A DNA stretch of 64,000 nucleotides, taken from the NCBI GenBank assembly GCA_964034945.1, contig OZ035960.1:76110585-76174584 (forward strand). The letters run 5' to 3'. This DNA comes from Chrysopilus asiliformis. Its lineage: Eukaryota; Arthropoda; Insecta; Diptera; Rhagionidae. Numbering within the stretch: the first letter of the stretch is position 1; each line of letters opens with the position of its first letter. Positions 22,913-34,846 of this stretch are shown one piece after another. A program made the position numbers and the translations under genes. Below the pieces are notes generated by a model that had not been told where the DNA came from, searched no databases, and was given only the letters and a program-made list of their open reading frames with translations.

Positions 22913-24860
22913 ACTAGCGTGCAAGAACCCGGCGTTGCCCGGGTAGTATTAAATTTTTGAATATGAAAAATCCTTTTTTTTTTCAAAAGTATTTTGATGT
23001 ATGGAAAAAAATGCAGAAATTATATTTCAAATAATTTTTTTGTTCATAATTTTTTTGGTTTGACATACTGTTTTCAAGATACATAATTGCAAATATTTTT
23101 TCCATCTGCTTGGAAGAAAGGGAATAGAGCAAATTCCCTTATCACCAGACACTTAAGATTTTTACATTTATGTTGTAACATATGTTGAACATCCATAAAA
23201 TAGCTTCAGAGATAGCCGAGGAGGGGATTGGTCGCAAATTTACCTTGACAGATAACGTATCCAACACTAAAAATCGTAAAAAAATACGTTTTGTAGTTTA
23301 GGATATAGCAGGAGAGGGGGCTCGCACCATGTAGAGCGGAGTAATTTGAGTGGATGAAAATTTATTTTATGATTGACCTGCCCAACACTGAAAACCGTAT
23401 TCAAATCCCTTCAGTGGTTTAGAAGATAACAGGCGAGGGGGTGAAAGGGGAGCCGATACCGCGGCCACACCTAACTATAAACCGTGGTCATTATACATAA
23501 TCTATCTTGGTGCAGTAGTTCTTGAGTTTATACGTTACTCCATCTCACAAATTAAAACAATTTAAAACTCTATCTCACAAATAAAAAAAACCGCTCTCGC
23601 ACCTTAATAAGTTTGTTCCTGCACTCCAGATTGGGGACCTCCACACTATCTGAGAATCATATTGAAGTATATTAGATTTAGTTGTAACGTTTCAAACCAA
23701 TCGCTGGACACAAAAATGAACTACACCACGGTGTATGGGACGACAGAAGATTTTGATTTTGGCATGTCCGACCGTCTGTCTGCCCGTCTGTTTCTCTGTC
23801 GTCTGTCCGTCTATATATCCTTGAATATCATAACTTTCGGAAGGATTGACCTAGAGATTTGAAATATTTACAGTTGCGTTTCTCGTAAATGGCAATGCTA
23901 AGTTCTTGAACTGGCAAAATCGGACCATTCCCTTCTCCATATAAATGAAACTTTTTTCGCAATTTTCTCGAAAACGGTGAATCGCATTGAAAAATTTATA
24001 AAGCTAAAATGTGTTTTGAATATGATTTTACAGAACTTTTCTATATATCAAAATTCAGTTAGACTACCTTTTTCCTCTCCCCGATACAAATTGAATACTT
24101 TTTCCTTATTTTCTCGAAAACGGTGCATCGTATCAAAAAGTTTATAAAGACGAAATGTGTTTAGAATATGATTTTGATTTAGAATATGATTTTTTCTGGA
24201 GAAAAGCACAAAATTCAACACCAATCCATTTAATTTCACTTAGTCACTGAGTAAATACCTTGATTCACTTCGTTGACCACAAAATAAAATACTCTCGACG
24301 ATTTAAAAGTGGGAAAAACAGCGATAATTTGCACACTACATCGATAAACAAACGCTTCGCATTGATCATCAATGAGAAAAAAGCGAATATATTTCTCAGT
24401 TGTCAAACGTGAGTCTGAGAGCGTAACGCCATCTGTTGGCGATAACATTATCCAGAGGGACAAAATTATCCGTTTTTCAATTCCAAATACAATATTTTCT
24501 CCTTCCATACCATAATCCCATACAAAATGCAAATTTCAATTTTTCCGATATTCCCGCTTTTACCCAAAATTTTTCTCGACTTTTCCAACAAAAGGAAAAA
24601 AGAATCGGGATTTTTGATTTGGAATTACTGAAAGTTCAAGCCAGAAAACCGCTGCCACTAAAAACCCCTGAAAGTATGCAATTTCGGTTTTTCAAGATTA
24701 TCCGACTTTTCCGGTGGAAATTTCCAATTTTCGGCTCCGTGGTGTTTTTACATGGTTTAATACGAATCCAACAAAATAATCCCATGCAAATCGGATTATA
24801 TTTAGCCGAGTTATGGATAGTCTTACTGACCACGATTCATTTTTATATATATAGATAATT
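22913..24860 (-). mobile_element. Helitron-like element on the minus strand (3' end at 22913)
   Basis: Read on the minus strand the left edge ends CCCGGGCAACGCCGGGTTCT, a short spacer and CTAGT (plus-strand ACTAG at 22913-22917), a clear Helitron-like terminus. The body to the right carries CCGTCTGTCTGCCCGTCTG and AAAACGGTG/CATCG repeats; no coding domain. The right limit is not determined; TTTTATATATATAGATA at about 24840 is a possible boundary. Confidence 0.5.
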
Positions 24861-25856
24861 TTATTTATAATTGGTTTATGATAAGAAAAGTATGAAATAA
24901 ATATTATACACACAGAAAGAAATAATTTTGTATTATTTACAAAATGGGTTTTGCTAAGCCTAACAAAAAAAAATTCGTAAATATTACTGAAGTTTTGTAT
25001 ATACTACGAAAAAATTAACCAATATTTTTTCGTATAGTTACTAAAATTTGTTAATATTACGAAGTAAATTTTGTCAAATCTGATTTGCATCGTGGCGTCA
25101 TTACGATACACAAGCTTTTCTATTAGTGGTCTCATTAGCCGCTGTAAGCATCCAATTCCCTGCTGTTAATGTTTGGATGCCTGCAGCAGGGAATTAGACT
25201 ACTAGTAGAACTGCGCCACACTTGTGCATGACGAAAAAATGGCGACGATTTTGTTAGTCGATTCGCCAGTTCTAAAAACTCGATTTTAAAGCGATTCCAA
25301 TAATTTTTTCGATAATTCTCGATAATTTTTTCCCATTTTCGAAAAATACTAAACGCGAATAGTATTTTTTCGAGGTAACACAACAACATTCGTCGAGAGA
25401 ATTCATTTGTTTGAAGTTTTTGTAAGAAAAATCATTCAAAATAAATTATTTTCATTTCGCATCATATTGGCCGTCATAAAACACTTCCTCCATATGAATA
25501 TTCAATATAGAAACTATCAGAAACAAACAAGCATCTCTTAATTTTTGAAGTCATCACACTAAAACAATTTCCGCTCATTAGTTGCATATATTAAATTCTA
25601 TGAACACACACTAAGCAAGAAACAGAAAGAGATTCCATATCAACAAGAGAGATTTATTTTTGTAATACTTACAAAATATTTGTAATATTTACAAAATATT
25701 TGTAATATTTACAAAATTTTGGTGAAAACGAAATACAAAAATACAAAAACTTAACAAAATTGACATCGTACCGATAACAAAATTTTTTTTTTCGGCCCAT
25801 GGGGGACAAATGGTTTCGTTATATTAACAAACGTGTTCGTAATATTTACATACTTT
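24861..25856. other. AT-rich region with short repeats
   Basis: No gene. Contains a 12-bp perfect stem AATTCCCTGCTG / CAGCAGGGAATT with an 18-nt loop at 25151-25192, and about three head-to-tail copies of a 20-bp unit TTGTAATATTTACAAAATAT at 25657-25716. Confidence 0.5.
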
Positions 25857-26441
25857 TTATACCCGTATGGTGAAACCAAAGGGTATATTAACTTTGCTTT
25901 ACCGTTTGTAAAGCCAAGATCCCGTCATCACACACAAAAATGAATTACACCAGTGTTTAGAATGATAAAAAAAATTGAATTTTCCATGTCCGTCCGTCCG
26001 TCTGTCCGTCCGTCTGTCCGTCCGTCTGTCCGTCCGTCTGTCCGTCCGTCTGTCCGTCCGTCTGTCCGTCTGTCTGTCTGTGGCGCGGATTGCGGGCGCA
26101 CGGATTGAGCTAGACACTTGAAATTTTGCGCAGTTTGGTTTTTCGTAAAATGCAAGGCTAAGTTCGTTAATGGGCAAAAATGGACCATTACGAACGAAAA
26201 CGATTTTTGCGAATATCTCAAAAACGGTACATGTTATCAAAAAAGTGCAAGAACAAAAGTTATTTAGGATATGATTCTACATAAAACTCCCATACATCAA
26301 AATCCGATTGGAATAAATTTTAAAAAATCTTATTGGAAAGTTTGACTTCAAAGTGTAAATTTGGTACAACTGTTTCGAACCATACGGGTCTCCAATGATT
26401 GCCAGATTGGCAATTATAGCTTTTGTTATGTTTATTTTCTG
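25857..26441. repeat. Dispersed repeat with CCGT/CTGT minisatellite, copy 1
   Basis: Begins TTATACCCGTATGGTGAAAC, contains about 95 bp of tandem TCCGTCCGTCTG units (25986-26081), then GGATTGAGCTAGACACTTGA and ACCATACGGGT, and ends near the palindrome ATTGCCAGATTGGCAAT. The second copy is at 43573-44175. Open frames here are artefacts of the repeat. Confidence 0.75.
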
Positions 26442-26685
26442 TGCATACAGTGTCCAAAACGCTCCCATTTCAAGTCTTTCGTTCTGCTCCCAAGGAGGAA
26501 TTGAAATCAATGGAAAATATAAATTCAGCATTTCAGTAAACCCCCAAAAGAACGAGAACGAAATTATTGTTTTTACGTTCTTGCTCTTAAGATCTTTACA
26601 TTTGCGTTTTGTTTTTACGTTGAGAAAAGAACTTTAATGCTGGGAGCGAAATATCGCTCTCTTACTAATGAAATACATACTTATA

Positions 26686-27986
26686 CAGGGTGCGCCATCT
26701 ATTCCTCCGGTATGTAAACATTCAATAACTTCGCCATTTGTCAACCGATTTGCTTTCCTAGACACGTTTTGGAAACGTCAAACCAGTACAATTTTAACCA
26801 TGAACCGCTTCACACCGAAAGAACGCGCCGAAATAGTGACGATGTACATTGAAAATAGTCGTTCAATTGTGCTAACTCAACGTGCATATCGTGCAAAATA
26901 TCGTGGCAAAAAAGCGCCTACCGACAAAACAATTCGGGCGCTGGGTAAAAATTTCTTTGAGCACGGAACAGTAGGCAATATAACCTATAATCATCCACGC
27001 CCAAGACGTTCCAATGAAATTATTGAAGCCGTGAGAGAGAGTGTTGCCGAGGACCCAAATGTCTCGTATCGCCACCGAACTCAGCGGTTGAAAATGAGTG
27101 GAACCACGTTGCGGCGCATTTTAAAGGACGATCTCCATTTGTTTCCTTACAAAATACAACTAACTCAAAGAATATTGGCAACAGACAAGTCGCGTCGTAT
27201 AGAATACGGCAAATTAGTCGGCCGAATGTTGGAAACCATGCCGGACTTTTGGATGCAAGTTTTAATGACCGACGAGGCACATTTCACTCTCTCTGGCGGT
27301 GTTAATAAACAAAATTGCCGCATTTGGGCGACAGAAAATCCTCACGAGATTCATGAAATACCATTGCATGATCGAAAAGTGACTGTTTGGGCCGGCGTGT
27401 GCGCAAAAACCATCATTGGGCCATTTTTCTTCAATGAAGGTGAAACAGTTAATGGTAATCGATATCGGTGGATGTTGGCACATTTTGTGTGTCCGAAAAT
27501 GCGTGAAAAAGGTCTGACTGACTTCTGGTTTCAGCAAGACGGGGCGCCATGCCACACAGCGGACCAAACAATACGGTTTTTGCAACAAAAATTCCCTAGA
27601 CGTGTGATATCGAAAAGAGGCGATATTGACTGGCCACCAAGATCCCCTGATTTAACCCCCCCAGACTTCTTTTTGTGGGGTTATTTGAAGAGTAAAGTTT
27701 ACGCCAGCAACCCGAAGACCATTGACGAGCTCAAGACCAATATTCGTGCCGAAATAGCTGCCATACCGACGGAGATGCTCGAAGAAGTGATGGAAAATGC
27801 CCGAAAAAGAGCACAGTTTGCGGTGGCCAATAAAGGTGGTCATTTGATCGATGTTGTTTTCAAAAAGTAGTCCACATAAATTGTAAAGGATTGAACTAAA
27901 TAAAAAAACACCATTTTTTGCAATCTATTGTTTCTTTCAAAAGTTATTCAACATTCTCATACCGGAGGAATAGATGGCGCACCCTG
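26686..27986 (+). mobile_element. Intact mariner-like transposon (DD41D), copy 1
   Basis: 1301 bp with 29-bp perfect terminal inverted repeats starting CAGGGTGCGCCATCTATTCC (26686-26714 and 27958-27986), flanked by TA on both sides. The related repeat at 61405-62187 has the empty site (CATACTTATATATGTG), proving insertion with TA duplication. Confidence 0.9.
26800..27870 (+). CDS. Tc1/mariner transposase, DD41D type, copy 1
   Basis: 356 codons from ATG 26800 (MNRFTPKERAEIV) to a stop; upstream in-frame codons read through the TIR and are not used. The N-terminus has paired helix-turn-helix character (KERAEIVTMYIENSRS, then RRSNEIIEAVRESVAEDPN and TLRRILKDDLHLFPY). The DDE core is complete: first Asp in VLMTDEAHFTLSG, second in FWFQQDGAPCHT, third Asp in SPDLTPPDFFLWGYLKS, with exactly 41 residues between the second and third. 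DD41D is described for the rosa-like/VISITOR mariner lineages. Frame intact, ends intact, and a second near-identical copy exists at 40366-41436, so this may be, or recently was, an active transposase. It acts by cut-and-paste on its own TIRs. Confidence 0.92.
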   Translation: MNRFTPKERAEIVTMYIENSRSIVLTQRAYRAKYRGKKAPTDKTIRALGKNFFEHGTVGNITYNHPRPRRSNEIIEAVRESVAEDPNVSYRHRTQRLKMSGTTLRRILKDDLHLFPYKIQLTQRILATDKSRRIEYGKLVGRMLETMPDFWMQVLMTDEAHFTLSGGVNKQNCRIWATENPHEIHEIPLHDRKVTVWAGVCAKTIIGPFFFNEGETVNGNRYRWMLAHFVCPKMREKGLTDFWFQQDGAPCHTADQTIRFLQQKFPRRVISKRGDIDWPPRSPDLTPPDFFLWGYLKSKVYASNPKTIDELKTNIRAEIAAIPTEMLEEVMENARKRAQFAVANKGGHLIDVVFKK

Positions 27987-28197
27987 TATATGTGTGTGCA
28001 TCATACCCAACAGCCATCGCTCGAGGCTTTCATCATTTTTATGCGAAATCCACAAACCGCTTTGAACAAGGAGCGAAAAGTTAAATAGAAACAATTTCGT
28101 TCTTAACCTGGGAGGGAGAACGAAACATGTGCATCGATCGTTCCGACTCTCACGAACAGTACCGCGGAGCTCAAAATTTCTCTCTTTAGATAACGAA

Positions 28198-28320
28198 AGA
28201 GACAGCATAAAAAGAGAAAGCATAAAAAGAGAAAGCATAAAAAGAGAAAGCATAAAAAAAGAAAGCATAAAAAGAGAAAGCATAAAAAAAACACACAAAG
28301 AAAGTATAAAAAGAGTATAA
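28198..28320. repeat. Tandem array of AAAAGAGAAAGCAT units
   Basis: About seven head-to-tail units of 15 bp (AAAAAGAGAAAGCAT with small variations). The other copy of the host repeat (near 61870-61905) has only one or two units, so the array expanded in this copy. Confidence 0.8.
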
Positions 28321-28594
28321 ATGTGAAATCTGTACTAAAAGCAGTAAACACAGCATAGCAGCGGCAGTTAAAATTTTGATTTTGATCTTTAAAAAAGTAA
28401 TTGAACATAGTTTAACATAACAAAATACCCTAAACAATGCTTTAATGTAGGCCGGATCTTATAACACAGTTTCTGTTCGGATGTCACCACAAACTATCGA
28501 GTATCATCGATTGCAAATTTGTTATCATGGCAGCAAGGCAGATTTTCTAATGTGTACCCCTATAACCAAAATCTAAGACGTATCCACGTCAAAA

Positions 28595-29394
28595 ATTTAG
28601 TTTTTTTGTTTAAAAAAGTATGAATTTTTGGGATCTGAATATTTGCATGACTAAGATTCATGATAGGCAACTTACAAAAAAATGTTCAGCCAAATCGGAG
28701 AAGGGGCCGATTTCACATGCTTACCCGGCTATAGCTTTAAGGCTGCTTTATATATGAAATGATTTTTGTTGTTAGAATACTGGATAATTCCTTAATTCAT
28801 GGACGATGTTGAAACTTGTTGTCTATGTAAAGAACCTCTATCAAAATATAACAGAGGTGTTGTAAAAAAATATATAGGTTAATGTTCAATAAAAATTATC
28901 TAAAAAAATGGTATAATAGCAATCGACAGACTGTGCGTTATTAGATTGACCATCCTATACTAAAATTTATTGTCAGACTAATTCATTGGAAAAAACATGG
29001 GTATTACTGCCATCACAATTCAAAACGGATCAAGCAGACGAAAAAGCATATGAAGACATAAATATCATGATGGGTTAAATTATGGGTTAGCCGCAGGTAG
29101 TTGTTCTTTCTGCAACCTGAGAGAGAGCGGCTTTTTCGTAAATTAAATAAATAATAGTTTCCGAAACACCTTTTAGGGACTATTTGTAAAGCTACAATGG
29201 ATTAAATATAGACATCATCGAACATAATTGATTAGCCTGGTGGAACGTCTAAAGTATCAATGAAATAAGTTTGTACCTAAATATAAGCGAACATATAAAG
29301 CGAATAGTTTTTACTTTCTTATACGTAGTAAACTAAAGTATTGTACTGATAAAAATTTTCGGCCCCATAATTTTTCCCCCGACGGAACGGAGAG
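28595..29394. other. No feature recognised
   Basis: AT-rich, no coding frame of note, no repeat that I could match apart from a short CTTTCTTATACG unit near 29315 shared with 63540. Confidence 0.4.
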
Positions 29395-29890
29395 GGTAGA
29401 TGCGGTTGGGGTGAGAATTTGTTTGTTAGTTTGTCCTTCCCTCAAACCCTTCGAATCACTCAACCGATTTCTGTACTGTTTTTGGCATTCGGCTGGTTAT
29501 GGGTCCCGCAAGGTTGTTGCGTTTAAAAATTCCCCCTTTCCCCCTCAATTTAAACCCCCTCTCCTTGTATCTCCTGATCCACTGAACCGATTCCGATTCG
29601 GATCCCGCTTTCGGCATTCGGTTGTAAATAATGAAAGGAATATTTTGGTGTACAAGAGTTCCCCTCCCCCTCAATTTAAACCCCCTCTCCTTGTATCTTC
29701 TGAACCGATTTCGATCCCACTTTTGCCATTCCGTTGTAAATAATGAAAGGCATATTTTTGTGTGTAAAAATTCACCTTTCTCTCCTTAATATAAACCCCT
29801 TCTTTTTGTATCTTCTGATCCAGTGAATCGATTTCGATCCCGCATTCGCCATTCGGTTGTAAATAATGAAAGTGTTTAAGAATTCAGCCT
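29395..29890. repeat. Tandem repeat of about 120-bp units
   Basis: Four imperfect units, each with GCATTCGGTTGTAAATAATG or a variant, AAATTCACC/CCCC, TAAACCCCCTCTCCTTGTAT and CTGATCCACTGAACCGATT. Related to the single-copy version at 6775-6970. The open frames across it are by-products. Confidence 0.7.
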
Positions 29891-30056
29891 CCTCTTAACG
29901 TTAGCTCTCATTAACATATGTATTTTGATTCCCTGAACAGATTTAAATAATTATTAGACCGAAAAACTTAAAATTCAATCGGAATTTAAAAGTAATTTCA
30001 CCGTTACCTTTAAAAAGAGTAAGAATATAAAACAAAATATAAATTTTTAAAAACCC

Positions 30057-32195
30057 ACGACTAAAAATAAAACCTTAAACAAATTGAAAACCCCCTAAAT
30101 AAAAAAATCCATTAAAAAGGATAAAATAATCATTACAGAAAATTTAAAATTGGTGTGCGCCTGGAAATCCTATTGGTCGTTGAATTTATTTATATTTGGA
30201 CTATAATCTAGAGAATATATAATGGGCCGTGTAAAAATTGCCGCCGAGCTGAAAAGCTTTATAAATTTAATTCTTTGTACATGATTATCTTATATTCTCG
30301 ACCGTTTTTGATTCTAATAAGTTGAATGAAAGCCTCGAGCGATGGCTGTTGGGTATGATCATAGATTAGAGATTTACTATAGATAAGACACAAACGTGGT
30401 TTCCCGTTTGCCGCCTGTAGAAATAAGTAGTCGACAGCATCATTCCGTAGTCGACAGCATCATTTCTCTCTTTTGATCATTTAGCTCAAATAGACTTGTT
30501 GAAAAAAATCATTTTGTAATACCTACTCGCACAGAACAAACCAAAATATTGGACCAACACATACACAAGGGCCGACGGCGGCCTTTCACAATTTCTTCAA
30601 TTGTCAATGGCGATAGGATTTTTTAGCAAAAAAAAACACTTTTATTTCACTTGTTATGTTGCTTAAACAGAAAAAATGCCTGGCAAGGAACATTTTACGG
30701 AATGTTCTGCCTACAATACGAAATATCCCGAGAGTTTTGCATTTCTCACACAAAAGCAATTAGTGTCTTTACAAAGCAAATCAAACAGACGATAATGTAC
30801 TCTTCTTGAGGAAAAAATTTCTTACGCGTTTCCTAACTATATATCTCTAAACTATAGTATGATGCACATACATATATAAGTAAAATTCTTTGTCACAAAT
30901 AATTAGTAAAATAACTGAAATCTGTCAATATAGGTAAAAAACTCATATCCAAGGTATCAAAAAAATTTAGAAAGTTGCAATTGTTTTAACAAATTTAAAA
31001 AATGTTTACAGACTGTTTTAATCTGACGAAAAAACTGTTCTAGAGAGCCTATAGCCTATAATATAGAGAGTGAACTTCCGGACTAGAGCGACTAGACGGG
31101 AGTCTTTTACTTGTATTAACCGATTTCCGTTATTTTGATAATTGTTTGTGACAAACGAGAACATTTTTAAAGCTTTTCGCGCCCCTCTGTGAGCTCGACG
31201 GCCAGTTTTGCGGATGTCGACTCTCTATATCTAGCATCATCAGCTAGTGGCTCGGCTGGCTCATCACACAGATTGGCTTTAACAGCGTAGCCCTATAATC
31301 GACCTTTTATTGTGTGCTATAATGCTTGTGCGTTGCGGTTTCAACCGTGCTTTGGAGTTGGAATCGGTGCTGTATTTTAATGTGTAGTGGTTACAAATTT
31401 TGATTGTAAAGGGAGCGACAGTTACTTTGATGACCCCTGCTCTATATTATAGGCTATAGGCTCTCTAGAATAGTTTTTTTTGCCGGATTAAAAGAGTCTG
31501 TGAACAATTTTTCAATTTTTTAAAACAACTGCAACTTTCCAAATTTTTTTGATACCTTAACAGTGGCGGCTTTATAGGGGAGGCAACGGAGGCATTTCCT
31601 CCTCATAACATTTTATAAAAATGTTTTTCTAACGTATGCCTTTAATTTGTTATACCATAATAGACTGTATAAAAATCTGTATGTTCAGAAAAAAATAATT
31701 TAAAAGAAAATCCTATTCTCTATTCTCATAGAGGCTAGCCTCCGATTCGTACAAATACTTTCATACAGCTTTTGCTAAGAACAAGCATAGCCACATATAG
31801 AATACGAACACCAATCTCTGTTTCACTTTTCCCCTCCAGAAGAAACGGTCTTCCTACATAATTCGGAATACGTCTTCCTACATAATAAAAAAATTTATAG
31901 AACTAAAAAAACTTTGCCTCCTCATTTCAAATATACACGAGCCGCCACTGTACCTTAGACATGAGTTTTTTATCTATGACAAGAATTAAATTTCTAAAGC
32001 CTTTCAGATTGGCGGCCATCTTTACATGTCTCGTTGTCCATTCTCTAGATTATAATACACAAATTCAACGACCAATAGGCTTTTCTGACGCATAATAATT
32101 TTAAATTTACTGTGATGATTTTTTCTTGCTTTTTAAATTATTTTTTTATTCAGGGGTTTTTCAACTTTTTTAGGGTTTTATTTTCAGTCGGTTGA
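30057..32195. mobile_element. Long inverted-repeat (foldback-like) element with nested insertions
   Basis: The two flanks are complementary over long stretches: CCTATTGGTCGTTGAATTT (30170-30190) with AAATTCAACGACCAATAGG (about 32062-32080); TAATCTAGAGAATRTA-type text on both sides; and an inner pair at about 30936-31075 and 31435-31560 (AGAGCCTATAGCCTATAATA and complement). The left arm has about 600 extra bp at 30290-30930 that includes a piece of the LTR-like repeat; the right arm is split by a 390-bp MITE (31561-31950). No transposase in the core (31080-31440). Confidence 0.65.
31561..31950. mobile_element. hAT-type MITE
   Basis: 390 bp with ends CAGTGGCGGCT... and ...GCCGCCACTG. Flanks TACCTTAA (31553-31560) and TACCTTAG (31951-31958) are an 8-bp target duplication with one mismatch. 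It interrupts the right arm of the surrounding inverted-repeat element, so it is the younger insertion. Confidence 0.75.
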
Positions 32196-32199
32196 AAAA

Positions 32200-33310
32200 C
32201 ATTTATCGAGCACTTCTAAGACAATTGGATCATGCCTGTCAATCTGTCAGTCTGTCAATCTATGTACAAGATTTCTCAAAAAAAAAAAATTCAGCTAAAG
32301 CCATGAAAATACCGACGTGTTTGGTCCTAAAATATGACGATCCAGTCAACTTTTGGTGGAAATCCGTTAACCGGAATTAACCAAAATGTCGTCTTTTTAA
32401 AAATTATTGTTTGGGTTTCTGCTGTTCACTCTGAATCTGCGCGTTTTTCAGTAGTCTTATGTACGGCGAAAGTTGAAGACAGTGAGGGAATTCACAGTCC
32501 TCTTTTAAAATGTGGGTAAATTTACCGCTCGGTAATTCAGTCAAATTTAACAGATTTTTACCGAGACGGTAACTTGGTTCATGTAAAAATGAATTACCGG
32601 ATTCGGTAATTGTATACATGCCTCGAGTCGTGTTTTTCAGCCTCGGTATTCGGTATCAAGAATCAACCGCGAGTTGCGCTAGTAATGTTTTTAGTTGTCA
32701 AATTTTTTCGCTGGTTATCTCATCGGACTGCAATTTTTTTCAATTTTGATAGCCGTTGCCACAATAGAAATTCAAAAGAATACATCAAACATGGATTTAA
32801 AGGTATGTGATATATTTTACAATCAAATTCGCAGTTCATGATTTGGTCACGTATCAAATAAAAGCGCTGTTCTCAAATCTGTGCTGTGGGATGTTCACAG
32901 CAGAATATTTTCAGTCTTTTAATATTACCGAAAATACCGAATACCGAAGAGGATTGTGAATACCCTCAGTAAAATTTCCCACATTTTTGTTTGTGACTAA
33001 AAATCGATGTCTCCAACCGGTAGCCGATATATAAAAACAATCGGTTTTTGCGATTCTTTCGAAAACTAATGTCATTGTATGTGATGAGTTTAAGAGAATA
33101 GTATTTGTCTCAATTTTAGTCTTTTTTATTATCCACTATCTTTTACCGTTATTGAGATATTATCATTAGGAATTTAAAAACTTATTTTTGCGAAATGCTT
33201 GTCAACGCATGGTTTTCGAAAAAAAAACAACAAGTAAAAGAAGAATTAAAGTTCTTTACATTCTCTACATATCTTTCAACGTTATCGAGATATTTCAAAT
33301 TTTGTGAAAA
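32200..33310. repeat. Dispersed repeat, copy 1 (family shared with 59030 and 63540)
   Basis: Shares TGTACAAGATTTCTCAAAA, GAAAATCCGTTAACCGGAA-like text and TATCTTTTACCGTTATTGAG with 59030-59830, and ATGAGTTYAAGAGAATARTR with 63540-64000. Noncoding. A fragment of it also occurs at 11255 and 15805. Confidence 0.6.
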
Positions 33311-34846
33311 AAATTCATATTTTTTTATAAGCTAATATTTTATTTGTTGTGTTATAGAATAAATTTCCCAGGAACGTAGATTTTGTATAAGAAAGTCATG
33401 TGCTGGTCCCATCAGATATTTTTTTTTTGGTAAATACACTTAGTTTCTATTCAATAGTAGTAACATTCATTTGGTAGTAGATGTATAAAAATATCTCATG
33501 TGTTTTGTTTTTGGTAATAAAACTCCTTTAGCAAGATTTGATTTTTAATAGAAGGTAAAAAAGTAATTTAGACTATAGAAAACATTATATGGGCGCGCGA
33601 GGCAAAATTATAACTTCGGTCTTTTGCGTGTGGTCTATAAAAAAATTATTTTGTAAGGTGCTATGATATAGACACCAGAGAAAAACAGAGGGTTATTTAT
33701 CAAGGAACATCACACAAAAAATGGTTTTGAGCTAATGCATTTCATATGCTGCGAAGTGGTTTTTTTCAAACTATTAATTAAGCAACTTGCTAAGGATTAG
33801 ATTAGTCATATTGGGATTAAAAAAGGTCAGATCCCAGTAAATATTTTTCATTCATCTTCACCCAACCTTACATCTTTGGTGCGAAAATTGCGTGAGAATT
33901 CAGAACGGGAAAATCGAATAAATATCGGTTATGCCATTTGAAATATTCTGATTTAAATATGATATTTTAAGAAAATTAAAAATCAAAAATTTGAAGATGC
34001 AGATAACTCTTGAAAATATCATTTATATATTTTTTTTAATTTAAACATTTCCGTCCGCATTTTTTGGCATATTTGTGACTAAATAATTGAAAATAACTGG
34101 TAATACAGGTGAGCAGATATTTTTTAACAGAGATATAGGGTAAATTCATATTATTGTCATTGCTAAAAGTTATTAGACAATATGTACACAAAAAAAATTC
34201 TGAGAAAGTCGATAACGAAAAAAAAATACAATGAAATTCTTCAATAATTTCAAGGCGTGAAGAACACCAACGAAGATAATTACAAATAGGAATTTGAGGG
34301 GGGAAGTAAATTGTCCATTTGGATTATCGCTCCTGAAGCGCTTGGATTTATTATAGCTTGGCGTTTTGATATTTAGCCTTTTCTGTTCATTCTTTAGGAA
34401 ATATACCTATGTAGGTGCAAAATATACATACAGACCATGCCCTCCAACGATGATCGTTTATTGATTTTGCATGCTCATAACAAACAACACAAGTTATTTT
34501 TTGTCGTGAGAAGTGAATTAAAAAAAAATATAAGAAAAAAAAATTATATTATGATATAAAAAGTTGAAAGATAACATTATTTAGTCTGGATTTCATTATT
34601 CATTATGTTTACTTCAGTTAAGTTTTGCTGGATATTTAACCCACTTCGAAAAAGAAGGAGGTTATATATTCGACGTGGATGTATGTAGGTAAATATTAAT
34701 GTCCGCGATTTTCTCGTAAATGGCTACAGCTATCGATTTAAACCTTTTTGCGTTGTGTTCAGTATAGCACCGGGGAGATTTTTTTCAGCCTAATCCGATT
34801 TATCGGTCAGTCTCTATTGAGAGATATGCAAGGATAACGGAAAAAA
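33311..34846. other. No feature recognised
   Basis: AT-rich intergenic sequence without a convincing gene, TIR or match elsewhere in the window. Confidence 0.4.

Larger units (their letters stand above)
26453..28594. repeat. LTR-like dispersed repeat, copy 1, split by a mariner
   Basis: Outside the mariner (26686-27986), both flanks match 61405-62187 in order: GTTCTGCTCCCAAGGAGGAA, TCTTACTAATGAAATACATAC, then GTGTGTGCATCATACCCAA, AACCTGGGAGGGA, AGTACCGCGGAGCTCAAAAT, a TATAAAAAGAGTATAAAT promoter-like box, and CTAAGACGTATCCACGTC. A TATA-like box followed by a run without coding potential suggests a solo LTR, but no partner LTR or retroelement gene is attached. Confidence 0.6.

Noticed and set aside
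24436..24858. A 140-codon open frame as a host gene
   Set aside because: No domain, no matching codon bias that I could judge, and it lies in a probable Helitron-like body.
25986..26081. CRISPR-like array in the TCCGTCCGTCTG repeats
   Set aside because: Units are adjacent without unique spacers, and the same minisatellite recurs in a dispersed insect repeat at 43708. It is a simple tandem repeat.
25928..26240. RTDRRTDRRTDG-type repeat protein frames on the minus strand
   Set aside because: They are translations of the CCGT/CTGT minisatellite in different frames.
26872..27843. Several antisense open frames inside mariner copy 1 (and the same in copy 2)
   Set aside because: They are shadows of the conserved transposase gene and show no independent motif.
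28103..28437. Hydrophobic FLCFLFLCF / FYAFSFYAF frames that look like membrane proteins
   Set aside because: They come from the 15-bp tandem array read in three minus-strand frames.
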